Source: Pseudoalteromonas undina (lineage in GTDB: Bacteria > Pseudomonadota > Gammaproteobacteria > Enterobacterales > Alteromonadaceae). From it: a DNA stretch of 64,000 nucleotides. Location: positions 62,001 through 126,000 of the forward strand of contig NZ_AHCF03000002.1 in NCBI RefSeq assembly GCF_000238275.3, in the 5' to 3' direction. A program made the translations under genes and the position numbers. Shown here one piece after another: positions 27,645-36,332 of the stretch. Position 1 is the stretch's first letter. Each line of letters begins with the position of its first letter. Under the pieces are notes generated by a model that searched no databases, had not been told where the DNA came from, and worked only from the letters and a program-made list of their open reading frames with translations.

Positions 27645-29114
27645 ATGACTCATCCTGCACAATTTATTAATGGTCAATGGTCGCAAGGCCAAGGCACAGA
27701 ATTTAACTCAGTTAATCCTGCAAATAACGACGTTATTTGGCAGGCATCAGCTGCAAGCGCAGAGCAAGTAGATAGCGCTGTAGCATCAGCACGTGAAGCA
27801 TTTTACAGCTGGGCTGATAAAAGCTTTAGCGAGCGTTTAGAGATTGTAAAAACCTTTGCTGCAACATTAAAAGAGCACAGCGAAGAGCTAGCGGTTGCTA
27901 TTGCACAAGAAACAGGTAAACCACTTTGGGAAACACGTACTGAAGCGGGCGCCATGGTAGGTAAAATTGCCATTGCTGAAAAAGCATTTTTAGACCGTAC
28001 TGGTGATGTTGAAAACGCTATGCCGCAAGGTCGTGCGATGATCCGTCATAAGCCACATGGTGTTGTTGCTGTATTTGGTCCTTACAACTTCCCTGGGCAC
28101 TTACCAAATGGCCACATTGTACCTGCACTTTTAGCCGGTAATACTGTGGTATTTAAACCATCTGAACTTACACCTATGGTGGCTGAGCTAACCCTTAAAC
28201 TATGGGAAAAAGCCGGTTTACCTGCTGGGGTAATTAACCTAGTTCAAGGTGAAGTAGAAACAGGTAAAGCATTGGCGTCACACAAAGGCATTGATGGTTT
28301 ATTCTTTACTGGGTCTTCACGTACGGGTCATATTTTACATGAACAGTTCGCAGGTCAACCAGGTAAAATTTTAGCGCTTGAAATGGGTGGTAATAATCCG
28401 CTAATCGTTAAAGATGCAGAAGATACTCTTGCTGTAGTGCACGATATTGTGCAATCTGCGTTTATCTCAAGCGGCCAACGTTGTACCTGTGCGCGTAAAT
28501 TGTTTTTACCAACAGGCGCTAAAGGCGATGAAATTTTAGCGCGCTTAATTACAGCGACTAAAGCAATTAAAGTTGGTAACTACGACGACGCTGACCAACC
28601 GTTTATGGGTTCAATGATCTCAGCGGCCGCTGCTGCTGGTATGGTTAAAGCGCAAGACGAGTTAAAAGCCATGGGTGGTGACGTGTTAGTTGAGCTTGAG
28701 CATACAGCTAACACCGGTTTTGTTACACCGGGTATTATTGAGTGCACAAATATTAAAGACTTCCCAGATGAAGAGCACTTTGGTCCACTTTTAAAAGTAT
28801 TCCGCTTTGACGATTTTGACCAAGCAATTGATAAAGCAAACGACACTAGCTTTGGTTTATCAGCAGGTTTATTAAGTGATAACCAAGCTGATTACGATCA
28901 TTTCTTACGTCGTATTCGTGCGGGTATTGTTAACTGGAACCGTCCAATTACGGGCGCCTCAAGTGCTGCACCGTTTGGTGGTATTGGTGCCTCAGGCAAT
29001 CACAGAGCAAGCGCTTATTACGCTGCCGATTACTGTGCATACCCTGTTGCTTCTGTGGAACTTGAAAAAGTAACCATGCCGGCAACATTAAGCCCAGGCT
29101 TAAAAATTGATTAA
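27645..29114 (+). CDS. astD: Succinylglutamate semialdehyde dehydrogenase
   Basis: The 489-residue NAD-dependent aldehyde dehydrogenase has [19 protein letters not shown] for substrate and cofactor binding, [11 protein letters not shown] as the Rossmann segment, the general-base Glu in LEMGGNNPL and the nucleophilic Cys in [13 protein letters not shown]. The Gly-His-Leu context and [10 protein letters not shown] start are AstD-like. It oxidises succinylglutamate semialdehyde to succinylglutamate. AGGAG lies ahead of the ATG, and a strong terminator ends the operon. astB and astE are not present in the cluster. Confidence 0.94.
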   Translation: MTHPAQFINGQWSQGQGTEFNSVNPANNDVIWQASAASAEQVDSAVASAREAFYSWADKSFSERLEIVKTFAATLKEHSEELAVAIAQETGKPLWETRTEAGAMVGKIAIAEKAFLDRTGDVENAMPQGRAMIRHKPHGVVAVFGPYNFPGHLPNGHIVPALLAGNTVVFKPSELTPMVAELTLKLWEKAGLPAGVINLVQGEVETGKALASHKGIDGLFFTGSSRTGHILHEQFAGQPGKILALEMGGNNPLIVKDAEDTLAVVHDIVQSAFISSGQRCTCARKLFLPTGAKGDEILARLITATKAIKVGNYDDADQPFMGSMISAAAAAGMVKAQDELKAMGGDVLVELEHTANTGFVTPGIIECTNIKDFPDEEHFGPLLKVFRFDDFDQAIDKANDTSFGLSAGLLSDNQADYDHFLRRIRAGIVNWNRPITGASSAAPFGGIGASGNHRASAYYAADYCAYPVASVELEKVTMPATLSPGLKID

Positions 29115-29132
29115 GGCTCATCCTTAATCATT

Positions 29133-29159
29133 AAAAAAGCAGCTTCGGCTGCTTTTTTT
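29133..29159 (+). terminator. Terminator of the ast operon
   Basis: AAAAAAGCAGC-ttc-GGCTGCTTTTTTT forms a GC-rich stem with a T run, 19 bases after the astD stop codon. Confidence 0.88.
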
Positions 29160-29240
29160 GTACTGCAATCTCACAAAGCTAGCAATTATCAGGGCTTTCT
29201 GCTTAAATTAAGCAACCAGTATTTTTGAGGTAAATAAACG

Positions 29241-29579
29241 ATGGTTTTAAACAGGCAAGGGTACGATGACTTAATAATGTACCTAACTCAGAACTTAGCG
29301 TTGTTTGAAAAACCAGGCGAAATAAAGCCAGGTGCGCCAACCGTTATTGAGTTAATTGAAGATGTAATTGCCGAAAATGTCATACGCATTTGTCAACAAC
29401 ACCCAGACCTTTCTACAGAGCAGCGCAGTCAAATTGTGCGCGAGGTTGATGGCATTGTTTACGATTTACAAGAAGTGCTGAGTAGTGTGACCTCTCACAC
29501 TGTTACAGTAGAACAGCATGCTTTTATTGATGAATTTGCTGGGCTAGTTAAAAACTTATTTGATAACGCTATTAATTAA
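29241..29579 (+). CDS. DUF3802-like small cytoplasmic protein
   Basis: The 112-residue acidic helical protein has a C-terminal segment, DEFAGLVKNLFDN, that recalls the DUF3802 family of Vibrio and Shewanella (match from memory). No catalytic motif is visible. GAGG upstream supports the ATG at 29241. It follows the ast terminator, so it is likely transcribed separately. Function is unknown. Confidence 0.65.
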   Translation: MVLNRQGYDDLIMYLTQNLALFEKPGEIKPGAPTVIELIEDVIAENVIRICQQHPDLSTEQRSQIVREVDGIVYDLQEVLSSVTSHTVTVEQHAFIDEFAGLVKNLFDNAIN

Positions 29580-29681
29580 TTGTTCCCCCTTTAAAAACCA
29601 CGCTTTATTCGCTATTTAATTTTAAATGCGCGTGAGAGCCTGCGTGTAATGAATACAAAATTAAACTAATGAGATAAAACA

Positions 29682-30095
29682 ATGCAAGCAAATGTAAAAT
29701 GGGTTGAAGGTAATACCTATATAGGCCGCTCTAATAGTAATCATAATGTGGTATTTGATGCGGGTAGTGACGGAGCAGCACCAAGCCCAATGGAAATGGT
29801 GCTTATGTCTGTCGGTGGCTGTTCATCGGTTGATGTGGTAAGTATTTTAAAAAAAACCAAGCAAGACTTCTCATCCGTTGATGTGCAATTAACTGCTGAA
29901 CGAGCAGAAACAGCCCCGCGCGTGTTCACTAAAATTAATTTACACTTTGTTGTAACTGGTAAGAATGTGTCTGAAAAACACCTAGAGCGAGCGGTTTCGC
30001 TTTCTGCCGAAAAGTATTGCTCAGTTGCATTAATGCTTGATAAAACAGTAGAAATTACCCACAGCCATGAAGTTGTTGAAGATCAGGAAAAATAA
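29682..30095 (+). CDS. OsmC/Ohr-family protein (YhfA-like)
   Basis: The 137-residue protein has the OsmC fold. The two redox cysteines typical of the family appear in GGCSSVDVVSIL (C47) and in EKYCSVALML (about C108). Family enzymes reduce organic peroxides. The APSPMEMVLMSVGGC stretch points to the YhfA-like subgroup of general OsmC proteins rather than Ohr. It lies upstream of speD with about 85 bases between, and the two may be transcribed together. The physiological substrate is not predictable. Confidence 0.85.
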   Translation: MQANVKWVEGNTYIGRSNSNHNVVFDAGSDGAAPSPMEMVLMSVGGCSSVDVVSILKKTKQDFSSVDVQLTAERAETAPRVFTKINLHFVVTGKNVSEKHLERAVSLSAEKYCSVALMLDKTVEITHSHEVVEDQEK

Positions 30096-30182
30096 CGCTT
30101 TTTCCGTGAGTGAAATTCGTATAAAATCCGCGAACTTTTCATTCTGCAGGTGCAGATTTCACTAATTTATAGGTTGGTTTAT

Positions 30183-30995
30183 ATGAACAAACCCTTCGAT
30201 AAACTTAAACTTCATGGCTTTAATAATTTAACTAAAAGCCTAAGCTTTAGTATTTACGATATTTGCTATGCAAAAACAGAGCAGCAACGTAAAGAATATA
30301 TAGAATATATCGATGAGCAGTATAGTGCAGATAGACTAACCGACATTTTAGGTGATGTGGTTGATATTATTGGTGCCAATATTTTAAATGTTGCACGTCA
30401 AGATTATGAGCCACAAGGTGCCAGTGTAACTATTTTAGTTTCAGAAGAGCCTGTAGAAGAGCAGCAAAACTATGATGCTGACGAAGCGCCAGGGCCATTA
30501 CCTGACTCAGTGGTTGCACACCTTGATAAAAGCCACATTTGTGTTCACACATATCCTGAAGCACACCCAGATGATGGTATTTGTACTTTCCGTGCGGATA
30601 TTGAAGTATCAACCTGTGGCATTATTTCGCCGCTTAAAGCGTTAAACTTCTTAATCCATAGTCTTGAGTCTGATGTGGTAACGATTGATTACCGCGTACG
30701 TGGTTTTACCCGTGATGTAAACGGCGTTAAGCATTACATTGACCATGCAATTAATTCGATTCAAAACTTCATGACAGAAGATACCAAAGAAGCGTACCAA
30801 ATGATGGACGTGAACGTGTATCAAGAAAACTTGTTCCATACCAAAATGATGTTAAAAGAAACCGATTTAAACACCTATTTATTTGGTTTATCTACTGATG
30901 ACTTGTCAGATGACGAAGAAGAAGAGATTCGCTCAAAACTAACACGTGAAATGCAAGAAATATTCTATGGCCGTAACCTGCCAGATACAGAATAA
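30183..30995 (+). CDS. speD: S-adenosylmethionine decarboxylase proenzyme
   Basis: The 270-residue protein is the pyruvoyl-dependent decarboxylase that makes the aminopropyl donor for spermidine synthesis. The self-cleavage site is Lys-Ser in [13 protein letters not shown], and the Ser becomes the pyruvoyl group. [39 protein letters not shown] and the C-terminal [10 protein letters not shown] track E. coli SpeD closely. The frame opens 11 codons earlier, but [13 protein letters not shown] is the family start (ATG 30183). No speE lies next to it, unlike in E. coli. The methyltransferase at the left window edge is a distant SpeE relative, not its obvious partner. Confidence 0.96.
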   Translation: MNKPFDKLKLHGFNNLTKSLSFSIYDICYAKTEQQRKEYIEYIDEQYSADRLTDILGDVVDIIGANILNVARQDYEPQGASVTILVSEEPVEEQQNYDADEAPGPLPDSVVAHLDKSHICVHTYPEAHPDDGICTFRADIEVSTCGIISPLKALNFLIHSLESDVVTIDYRVRGFTRDVNGVKHYIDHAINSIQNFMTEDTKEAYQMMDVNVYQENLFHTKMMLKETDLNTYLFGLSTDDLSDDEEEEIRSKLTREMQEIFYGRNLPDTE

Positions 30996-31012
30996 TACCA
31001 ATTGCATTAAAT

Positions 31013-31042
31013 AAAAATGGCGCTCATTGAGCGCCATTTTTG
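31013..31042. terminator. Bidirectional terminator between speD and the permease gene
   Basis: AAAAATGGCGCTCA and TGAGCGCCATTTTT form a 14-bp stem with a 1-base loop. A second hairpin, AGCTCA-agtaaa-TGAGCT (near 31060-31077), lies closer to the permease stop codon. Confidence 0.87.
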
Positions 31043-31095
31043 TATGTCTGAGAAAGCTCAAGTAAATGAGCTGGGCTTTTGTAATAAATACTTAC

Positions 31096-32367
31096 TTAGC
31101 TAAGCATGCTGTACAGTAACGCACACACTGCTAATGAACCGACAGCCAGTACAAATAAGGTACTTAAACGATTACGGTACTTTTGTAAGCTAGGCACTTT
31201 GTAAACTGCAATCATTGGCATAATGAATAAAATCATCGCAATGATTGGGCCTGATAACTGATCCATCATATCTAGTATGCTTGGGTTTTTAACCGCGCAG
31301 AACCAAATAGCGAAAAACATCAGTACCGCACCCACTTTGTCAGCCACTTTAGGGCTCATGCTTGAGTGTTTAGTCACTAACCCAGTAAAGCTTTCGCGTG
31401 CCCCTAAAAAGTGACCTAAAAACGACGACATAATCGCAATAAAAGCAACCAAAGGTCCCAGCGTTGCAATGAATGAGTTTTCTGTAATATTAGCCAAGTA
31501 AGATAAAACAGAGACGTTTGCCGCTTTTGCTTCAGCCATTTGGTCGCCGGTAAGCGATAACACGCATGAGAACACAAATAACAAAACAAAGGTGATCAGT
31601 AATAAGCTAGTACGCTTTAAAATCGCTTCTGACTTAGAGGTTGCTAGGTCACCGTAATGGCTACGTTGTTTATTAACAAAGCTTGAAATAGCCGCTGCAT
31701 GGCTAAACGAAAACACAATAATAGGAATCGATAACCAAAGTGTTTTGCTAAAGCTACCTAGCCCAGGCAAAGTCGTATCGGGCATTTGCCAGCTTGGGAT
31801 TAAATACAGAGATAAAAAGAATAAAATACCTACTAGCGGGTACACTAAAATAGCAAAAGCGCGCAGCATTAAGCGTTCACCGCCCATCATTAAGCCAATC
31901 ATAACAGCAACAAGTACACCTGAAAGCACAACGCGTGACGGCGACTCCATTCCTAATTGATTGACCATAAAGCTATCTACGGTATTGGTTAAACCCACAC
32001 CGTAAATAAGCAAAATAGGAAAAATTGATAAAAAGTATAATAAGGAGATCAGTCGACCCGCGTTTACGCCAAAGTGTTCTTCTACTACATCGGTAAAATC
32101 AGCCTCTTTATTTTTTGATGATAATACAAAACGCGCCAAACCACGGTGCGCTAAAAAGGTCATTGGAAAGGCTAAACACGCCATAATAATCAGTGGCCAA
32201 AAACCACCAATACCAATATTAATCGGTAAAAATAAAATACCAGCACCTACTGCGGTGCCAAAAAGACTAAGTGTCCACTGCGTATCATGCAGGTTCCATT
32301 TTGATTTAGACGTGTGTGCGTCTTGTGCTGGTGCATTTGAAAGCGTTGCACCTTGAGATGTTGTCAT
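31096..32367 (-). CDS. Amino acid permease of the SdaC/HAAAP family
   Basis: The 423-residue membrane protein has about 11 hydrophobic helices. The first unwound helix motif TAVGAGILFLPINIG is the hallmark of the hydroxy/aromatic amino acid permease (HAAAP) group to which serine carrier SdaC belongs. LVYPLVGILFFLSLYLIP, FSFSHAAAISSFVNKQR and AIMSSFLGHFLGARE match SdaC-like transporters. Serine or threonine with H+ or Na+ is the likely substrate. I chose ATG 32367 (MTTSQGATL), preceded by GGA; ATG 32391 and 32427 are upstream alternatives that would only add a non-conserved N-terminus. Confidence 0.85.
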   Translation of the reverse strand: MTTSQGATLSNAPAQDAHTSKSKWNLHDTQWTLSLFGTAVGAGILFLPINIGIGGFWPLIIMACLAFPMTFLAHRGLARFVLSSKNKEADFTDVVEEHFGVNAGRLISLLYFLSIFPILLIYGVGLTNTVDSFMVNQLGMESPSRVVLSGVLVAVMIGLMMGGERLMLRAFAILVYPLVGILFFLSLYLIPSWQMPDTTLPGLGSFSKTLWLSIPIIVFSFSHAAAISSFVNKQRSHYGDLATSKSEAILKRTSLLLITFVLLFVFSCVLSLTGDQMAEAKAANVSVLSYLANITENSFIATLGPLVAFIAIMSSFLGHFLGARESFTGLVTKHSSMSPKVADKVGAVLMFFAIWFCAVKNPSILDMMDQLSGPIIAMILFIMPMIAVYKVPSLQKYRNRLSTLFVLAVGSLAVCALLYSMLS

Positions 32368-32427
32368 GTGTGTATATCCATTATTTATCATAATAATTGC
32401 GCCGAAGAATATAGTTTTTAACCACAC

Positions 32428-32842
32428 ATTTCATGTGTTTTTATGTCTTGGATATAAATTTGTTGTAGCGTATTAGTTACTGACTGTCACGAATATGAAA
32501 CAGTGTTTAAAAGCTGCGCAATTAGTGCAGGAATATGCTGCGAAATGCGTGAATAATCAGCAAAGATGCTATTGAAGGAGGGACATACAATCTGAAAAGT
32601 TATTTTCAAGCGAATGTGTACTTGGTATGCATTAACCAGCGAATGGTTGGTAAGGGTATTATGAGAATTGAAAATACTTGGCCACTTTCTTGCCCAGTTA
32701 GTTGATAACTAACAACTCAAAGCGAGTTTTACCCTGTAATATTGAAGCCATTAATCGGAACTTCATAAGAGATTTTTTCTAAACTCCGTTATACTTTCTA
32801 CAATTTAATCAGCCAACTGAAGTAAATAGGCCGCTAACAGCA
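32428..32842. other. Intergenic stretch without a supported gene
   Basis: This divergent gap between the permease and hydrolase genes has only short frames. GTTAGTT-gat-AACTAAC (32697-32713) is a 17-base palindrome, a possible operator. An AGGAGGG at about 32577 is not followed by a start codon in a sensible frame. Confidence 0.4.
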
Positions 32843-33640
32843 ATGAGCAAAGACATTCTTTTCCATACTATTTTTGTGCATGAAACCAGTAAAACATGGG
32901 TAGTATTTGTTCATGGCGCAGGAGGGAGTTCGGCAATCTGGTTTCGTCAGCTTAAAGCTTATAAAAAAGAATATAATGTGTTGTTGCTTGATCTTCGTGG
33001 TCACGGTAAATCAAATGATCTATTACAAAACTTTGTTGATAATAATTACTCATTTAATAATGTCTCTAAAGACATTATCGATGTGTTAGATCATAACAAT
33101 ATAACCAGCGCACATTTTGTTGGTATTTCATTGGGCACAATTCTTATTCGAAATATTGCAGAAATTGCTCCGCAATATGTTTCTAGTATGGTGCTAGGTG
33201 GGGCGGTTACTCGTTTTAATACCCGTAGTAATACCTTGGTTTATTTAGGCAATACCTTTAAACACTTGTTGCCTTACATGTGGTTGTATCGTTTATTTGC
33301 TTTTATTATGATGCCGAAAAAGCGTCATAAAGAGTCTCGACTTTTGTTTATTCGTGAAGCAAAACACTTGTGCCAAAAAGAGTTTATAAAATGGTTTAAA
33401 TTAGCCATGGACGTAAACCCTTTAATGCAGTATTTCAAAGAAAAAGACATCGATATACCCATTCTTTACATTATGGGTAAAGAAGATCATATGTTCCTTG
33501 GCCCGGTTAAAGAAATGGTTAAGCGCCATAAAAATAGCGTATTGCAAACCATTCACCATTGCGGCCATGTTTGTAACGTAGAACGCCCAGACTTATTCAA
33601 TCAACACTCGCTTGCTTTTATAGCACAGCAAAATCGTTAG
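32843..33640 (+). CDS. Alpha/beta hydrolase
   Basis: The 265-residue alpha/beta-hydrolase fold protein has the oxyanion stretch VFVHGAGGSSAIWFRQL, RGHGKSND, the nucleophile elbow GISLG (Ser near residue 96), a likely catalytic Asp in MGKEDHM (near 216) and the catalytic His in CGHVCN (near 240). The positively charged cap region (residues 140-185, KKRHKESR and REAKHL) is unusual but in a variable domain. No signal peptide is visible, so it is cytoplasmic. Substrate cannot be predicted; esterase or lipase-like activity is likely. It is monocistronic, with its start preceded by weak ribosome-binding sequence. Confidence 0.8.
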   Translation: MSKDILFHTIFVHETSKTWVVFVHGAGGSSAIWFRQLKAYKKEYNVLLLDLRGHGKSNDLLQNFVDNNYSFNNVSKDIIDVLDHNNITSAHFVGISLGTILIRNIAEIAPQYVSSMVLGGAVTRFNTRSNTLVYLGNTFKHLLPYMWLYRLFAFIMMPKKRHKESRLLFIREAKHLCQKEFIKWFKLAMDVNPLMQYFKEKDIDIPILYIMGKEDHMFLGPVKEMVKRHKNSVLQTIHHCGHVCNVERPDLFNQHSLAFIAQQNR

Positions 33641-33928
33641 GGGTTACCGCTTTTAAAAAGTGTTTAATTAATGGTAGGTAATTAGAAAAACTTATAACCG
33701 ATATTACTAGCAAACTGGAGCAGGTCATTCTTTTGGACTCTTATCGAAAACTAAAAACAAGGCCTTACTCCATGTCATACTTTTTTACACATAGTAGAAT
33801 ACCTCGCTTAAATATAATTGGTAATCATTTACACAGTTTGCTACTAATAGATGTTCACAAAATAAGAACGCGCTCATGTGAACTATAAGGGTGTAATTTG
33901 AGCAAGTTACTAGAATGCAGGGAAGTGT

Positions 33929-34291
33929 GTGAGAATATGTTTAGTTTTAATATCATTACTTCTTAATGGGTGCTCTCCAATTTGGGAGGAGCAACCTTAC
34001 AAAGTGTATTACATTGATGATACCAAAAGGTTAGGTTACAGCCTTGGTCAGGGCGCATATATTGGGCGACTCGATGAACTAATAAATATTAAATCTAACG
34101 AAAAATATATTTCGGCTTATGCTTGTCCGAATAAGGTTTGTGCTTTTTACTATATTGATAAAGTCAAAGATAACAAGTTTGCTGAACACAACGAATTTGT
34201 TTATGGACCATACACAAAAGCTCAATTTTCAGCGATAACTAAAAAATTAGGGTTACCGACTATAAATTCCATCGCTAACAACGCAATTTAA
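33929..34291 (+). CDS. Small predicted lipoprotein of unknown function
   Basis: The 120-residue protein starts with GTG behind GGAAG and has a short hydrophobic stretch ending in the lipobox LLLNGC, so it should be lipidated at Cys15. The mature part is a compact, aromatic-rich domain with a Cys pair in YACPNKVCAFYYID. No known family was recognised. It lies in an AT-rich hypothetical stretch, 288 bp after the hydrolase gene. A weak Fur-like motif 100 bp upstream was seen but not accepted. Confidence 0.6.
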   Translation: MRICLVLISLLLNGCSPIWEEQPYKVYYIDDTKRLGYSLGQGAYIGRLDELINIKSNEKYISAYACPNKVCAFYYIDKVKDNKFAEHNEFVYGPYTKAQFSAITKKLGLPTINSIANNAI

Positions 34292-34409
34292 TAAAGGCTA
34301 AAAACTTTACTTAGATTTTCACAGGCTACGACACGTCCAAATCTTTTAACTAAAACGCCTATTAAAGTTTATAAATAAAGAACTTAAAGAACAAATAAAG
34401 GCGGTCAGT

Positions 34410-34691
34410 ATGGATAAAAAGAAAGCCATTGTTATATTATTCGGTATTTTATGGTTTGTGTTAGGAGCTACTTTTTTCGTAGGTTTTGAGTCAGTAGAAA
34501 AGTTGTTGTTTTGCGTGTTTGTATTTTTCTTTTGTTATAGATATATCTATGCATTTATATTAAAAAGAAGTATTTATGCACCATATACCGGTGAGGAAAT
34601 TTCTCCTACTGAAGGTAATTTAATAAAGCGGCTCTTTATGCTGATTATAGGCATCGGTGCGTGTACCTATTTTACTTTCTTTATCTCTTAA
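34410..34691 (+). CDS. Small membrane protein of unknown function
   Basis: The 93-residue protein has two hydrophobic segments near the N-terminus (AIVILFGILWFVLGATFF and LLFCVFVFFFCYRYIYAFIL), a polar loop with YTGEEISPTEG, and a third hydrophobic segment at the C-terminus (LFMLIIGIGACTYFTFFIS). It is probably an inner-membrane protein with three helices. No family was recognised. Composition is more AT-rich than in neighbouring genes, which suggests an accessory origin. Confidence 0.5.
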   Translation: MDKKKAIVILFGILWFVLGATFFVGFESVEKLLFCVFVFFFCYRYIYAFILKRSIYAPYTGEEISPTEGNLIKRLFMLIIGIGACTYFTFFIS

Positions 34692-34837
34692 AAAGCATAC
34701 TTGACCAAAAGCCTGAACAAACCCTAATAGAAAAGGTTATATTATCACTTGGTATGTTCATAACCTTGCTGTGTTTTAGTGCACTTTATCATTTGTGGAC
34801 AAGTTCTTGTTTAGTGCGAAATAGCGAGGATGGTTAA
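34661..34837 (+). CDS. Possible small overlapping membrane-protein ORF
   Basis: A GTG at 34661, inside the end of the previous gene, opens a 58-codon frame with two hydrophobic stretches (VYLFYFLYLLKSIL and LSLGMFITLLCFSALYHLW). It could be a coupled small gene or the displaced tail of a longer membrane protein. An ATG-start version begins later, at LGMFITLL. Evidence is limited to hydrophobicity and position. Confidence 0.25.
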   Translation: MYLFYFLYLLKSILDQKPEQTLIEKVILSLGMFITLLCFSALYHLWTSSCLVRNSEDG

Positions 34838-34846
34838 CGGGTACTT

Positions 34847-34873
34847 GTTGGGTTTCGTTCCACTCAACCCAAC
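34847..34873. repeat. REP-like palindrome (GTTGGGTT...AACCCAAC)
   Basis: GTTGGGTT (34847-34854) and AACCCAAC (34866-34873) form an 8-bp stem. The sequence resembles the GTTGGGTTTCGCT...CAACCCAACCTACG repeats found between genes in many proteobacteria (from memory). Confidence 0.55.
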
Positions 34874-34893
34874 CTACGGTGTTTAGGTTTATA

Positions 34894-34920
34894 TCGAGCT
34901 GCTCGTGGCTAACAGCTCGA
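34894..34920. repeat. Palindrome TCGAGCTG...CAGCTCGA after cysQ
   Basis: TCGAGCTG (34894-34901) and CAGCTCGA (34913-34920) form a perfect stem just past the cysQ stop. GCTAACAGCTCG (34908-34919) matches GCTAATAGCTCG (2831-2842) at 11 of 12 bases, so a dispersed element is possible. There is no T run. Confidence 0.45.
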
Positions 34921-34925
34921 AGCTC

Positions 34926-35696
34926 TTATTCTTCCACCGCACTCACCACAAAATATGGATTCAAGTACTCATCTTTGGTGTTATAAATAAGCGGGCTGCC
35001 GTCGAGTTTAGTGACTTTTGCACCGGCGATTTCAGCAATCGCATGGCCTGCTCCGGTATCCCATTCACAGGTTGGGCCTAAGCGGGGGTATATATCAGCA
35101 CTCCCTTCGGCGACTAAACACAGTTTCAATGAGCTGCCTTTTGACACCATTTCAATCTCATCAAAGCGTTTTACAAATTCAGCTAAATCAGGGGAGGGGT
35201 GCGAGCGACTGCCTACAACACGAATAAGCCCTTTGTTAGGCTTAGTGGTGACTTTAAGCTCGATGCGCTCATCTCCTTTGTCTTTAAAAGCACCAATGGC
35301 TTCGGCGGCTATGTACGATACACCTAGCGCAGGGGCATCAACCACAGCTAAAACTGGTTTGCCGTTTTCGATTAGGGCAATATTAACGGTAAATTCACCG
35401 TTCTTTTTAATAAATTCTTTGGTGCCATCAATTGGGTCAACCAGCCAATAGCTGTTCCATGTTTGGCGTACGTCCCAACCAATGTCGGCACTTTCTTCAC
35501 TCAATACAGGAATATCGGGAGTAAGCTTTTTGAGCCCTGCACTAATGATTTTATGAGCTGCTAAGTCGGCGTCGGTTACGGGGCTTTCATCAGCTTTGTA
35601 TTCAACGTTGAAGTCTTTGTTGTAAATACCCATAATCGCGCTTCCCGCTTCGCGAGCGAGAATAAGGGTTTCTTCTAGCAGTTCAGTTTGGTTCAT
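34926..35696 (-). CDS. cysQ: 3'(2'),5'-bisphosphate nucleotidase
   Basis: The 256-residue inositol-monophosphatase-fold enzyme hydrolyses 3'-phosphoadenosine 5'-phosphate (PAP), the by-product of PAPS reduction. Metal-binding motifs are VLSEESADIGWD, WLVDPIDGTKEFI and CEWDTGAGHAI, the last being the C-terminal aspartate motif. It is the last gene of the cys cluster, 9 bp after cysC, and removes the inhibitory PAP formed from the CysC product. Length matches E. coli CysQ (246) closely. Confidence 0.94.
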   Translation of the reverse strand: MNQTELLEETLILAREAGSAIMGIYNKDFNVEYKADESPVTDADLAAHKIISAGLKKLTPDIPVLSEESADIGWDVRQTWNSYWLVDPIDGTKEFIKKNGEFTVNIALIENGKPVLAVVDAPALGVSYIAAEAIGAFKDKGDERIELKVTTKPNKGLIRVVGSRSHPSPDLAEFVKRFDEIEMVSKGSSLKLCLVAEGSADIYPRLGPTCEWDTGAGHAIAEIAGAKVTKLDGSPLIYNTKDEYLNPYFVVSAVEE

Positions 35697-35705
35697 TAGA
35701 TGGGC

Positions 35706-36299
35706 CTATAGTATATGCTGATGTTTTAGATACGTTATCAGTTGAGCTACCGATTGGTCTAGGGTGTTTTTACTGGTATCTAAAATTATTTCAGGATTAA
35801 CCGGCGGCTGGTAAGTTGAATCAATCCCGGTAAAGTGTTTAATTTCACCAGCGCGCGCCTTTTTATATAAGCCTTTTGGGTCGCGACTTTCACACACCTC
35901 AAGAGGGGTGTCGATGAATACCTCGATAAATTCACCCTCATCAACTAACTCACGAACCATGTCGCGCTCAGCTTTAAAAGGAGATATAAACGCAGTAAGG
36001 ACTAACAAACCAGCGTCAACCATTAGCTTGGCGGTTTCGCCTACGCGGCGGATATTTTCAACGCGATCGGCATCACTAAAGCCTAAATCTTTACATAAAC
36101 CATGGCGTACATTGTCGCCATCAAGTAGGTACGTGTGCGCACCTTGCTGATTGAGTGCTGCTTCTAGTGCATTCGCAACGGTACTTTTACCTGAGCCAGA
36201 AAAACCAGTAAACCATAAAATAGCCGGCTTATGCTTTTTTTGTTCGCTGCGCTGTACTTTAGTGGTGGCGTAATTATGCCAAACAATATTGTTATCCAT
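35706..36299 (-). CDS. cysC: Adenylylsulfate (APS) kinase
   Basis: The 197-residue kinase phosphorylates adenosine 5'-phosphosulfate to PAPS. Walker A is [26 protein letters not shown] holds the substrate-binding Asp and Arg, [11 protein letters not shown] the next contacts, and [20 protein letters not shown] the C-terminal signature. It lies between the SLC13 permease and cysQ with 33- and 9-bp gaps, so they should be on one transcript. It uses APS made by the CysDN sulfurylase encoded upstream. Confidence 0.96.
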   Translation of the reverse strand: MDNNIVWHNYATTKVQRSEQKKHKPAILWFTGFSGSGKSTVANALEAALNQQGAHTYLLDGDNVRHGLCKDLGFSDADRVENIRRVGETAKLMVDAGLLVLTAFISPFKAERDMVRELVDEGEFIEVFIDTPLEVCESRDPKGLYKKARAGEIKHFTGIDSTYQPPVNPEIILDTSKNTLDQSVAQLITYLKHQHIL

Positions 36300-36332
36300 T
36301 TGCTGTGTCTCTTTATGCTATATACGCGGGCA

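Noticed and set aside
32614..32703. 29-codon frame starting with GTG
   Set aside because: Too short, and the nearby AGGAGGG is too far away to serve as its ribosome-binding site.
33813..33831. Fur-like motif (ATAATTGGTAATCATTTAC) upstream of the small lipoprotein
   Set aside because: Only about 12 of 19 positions match the consensus in an AT-rich region, which is not enough.
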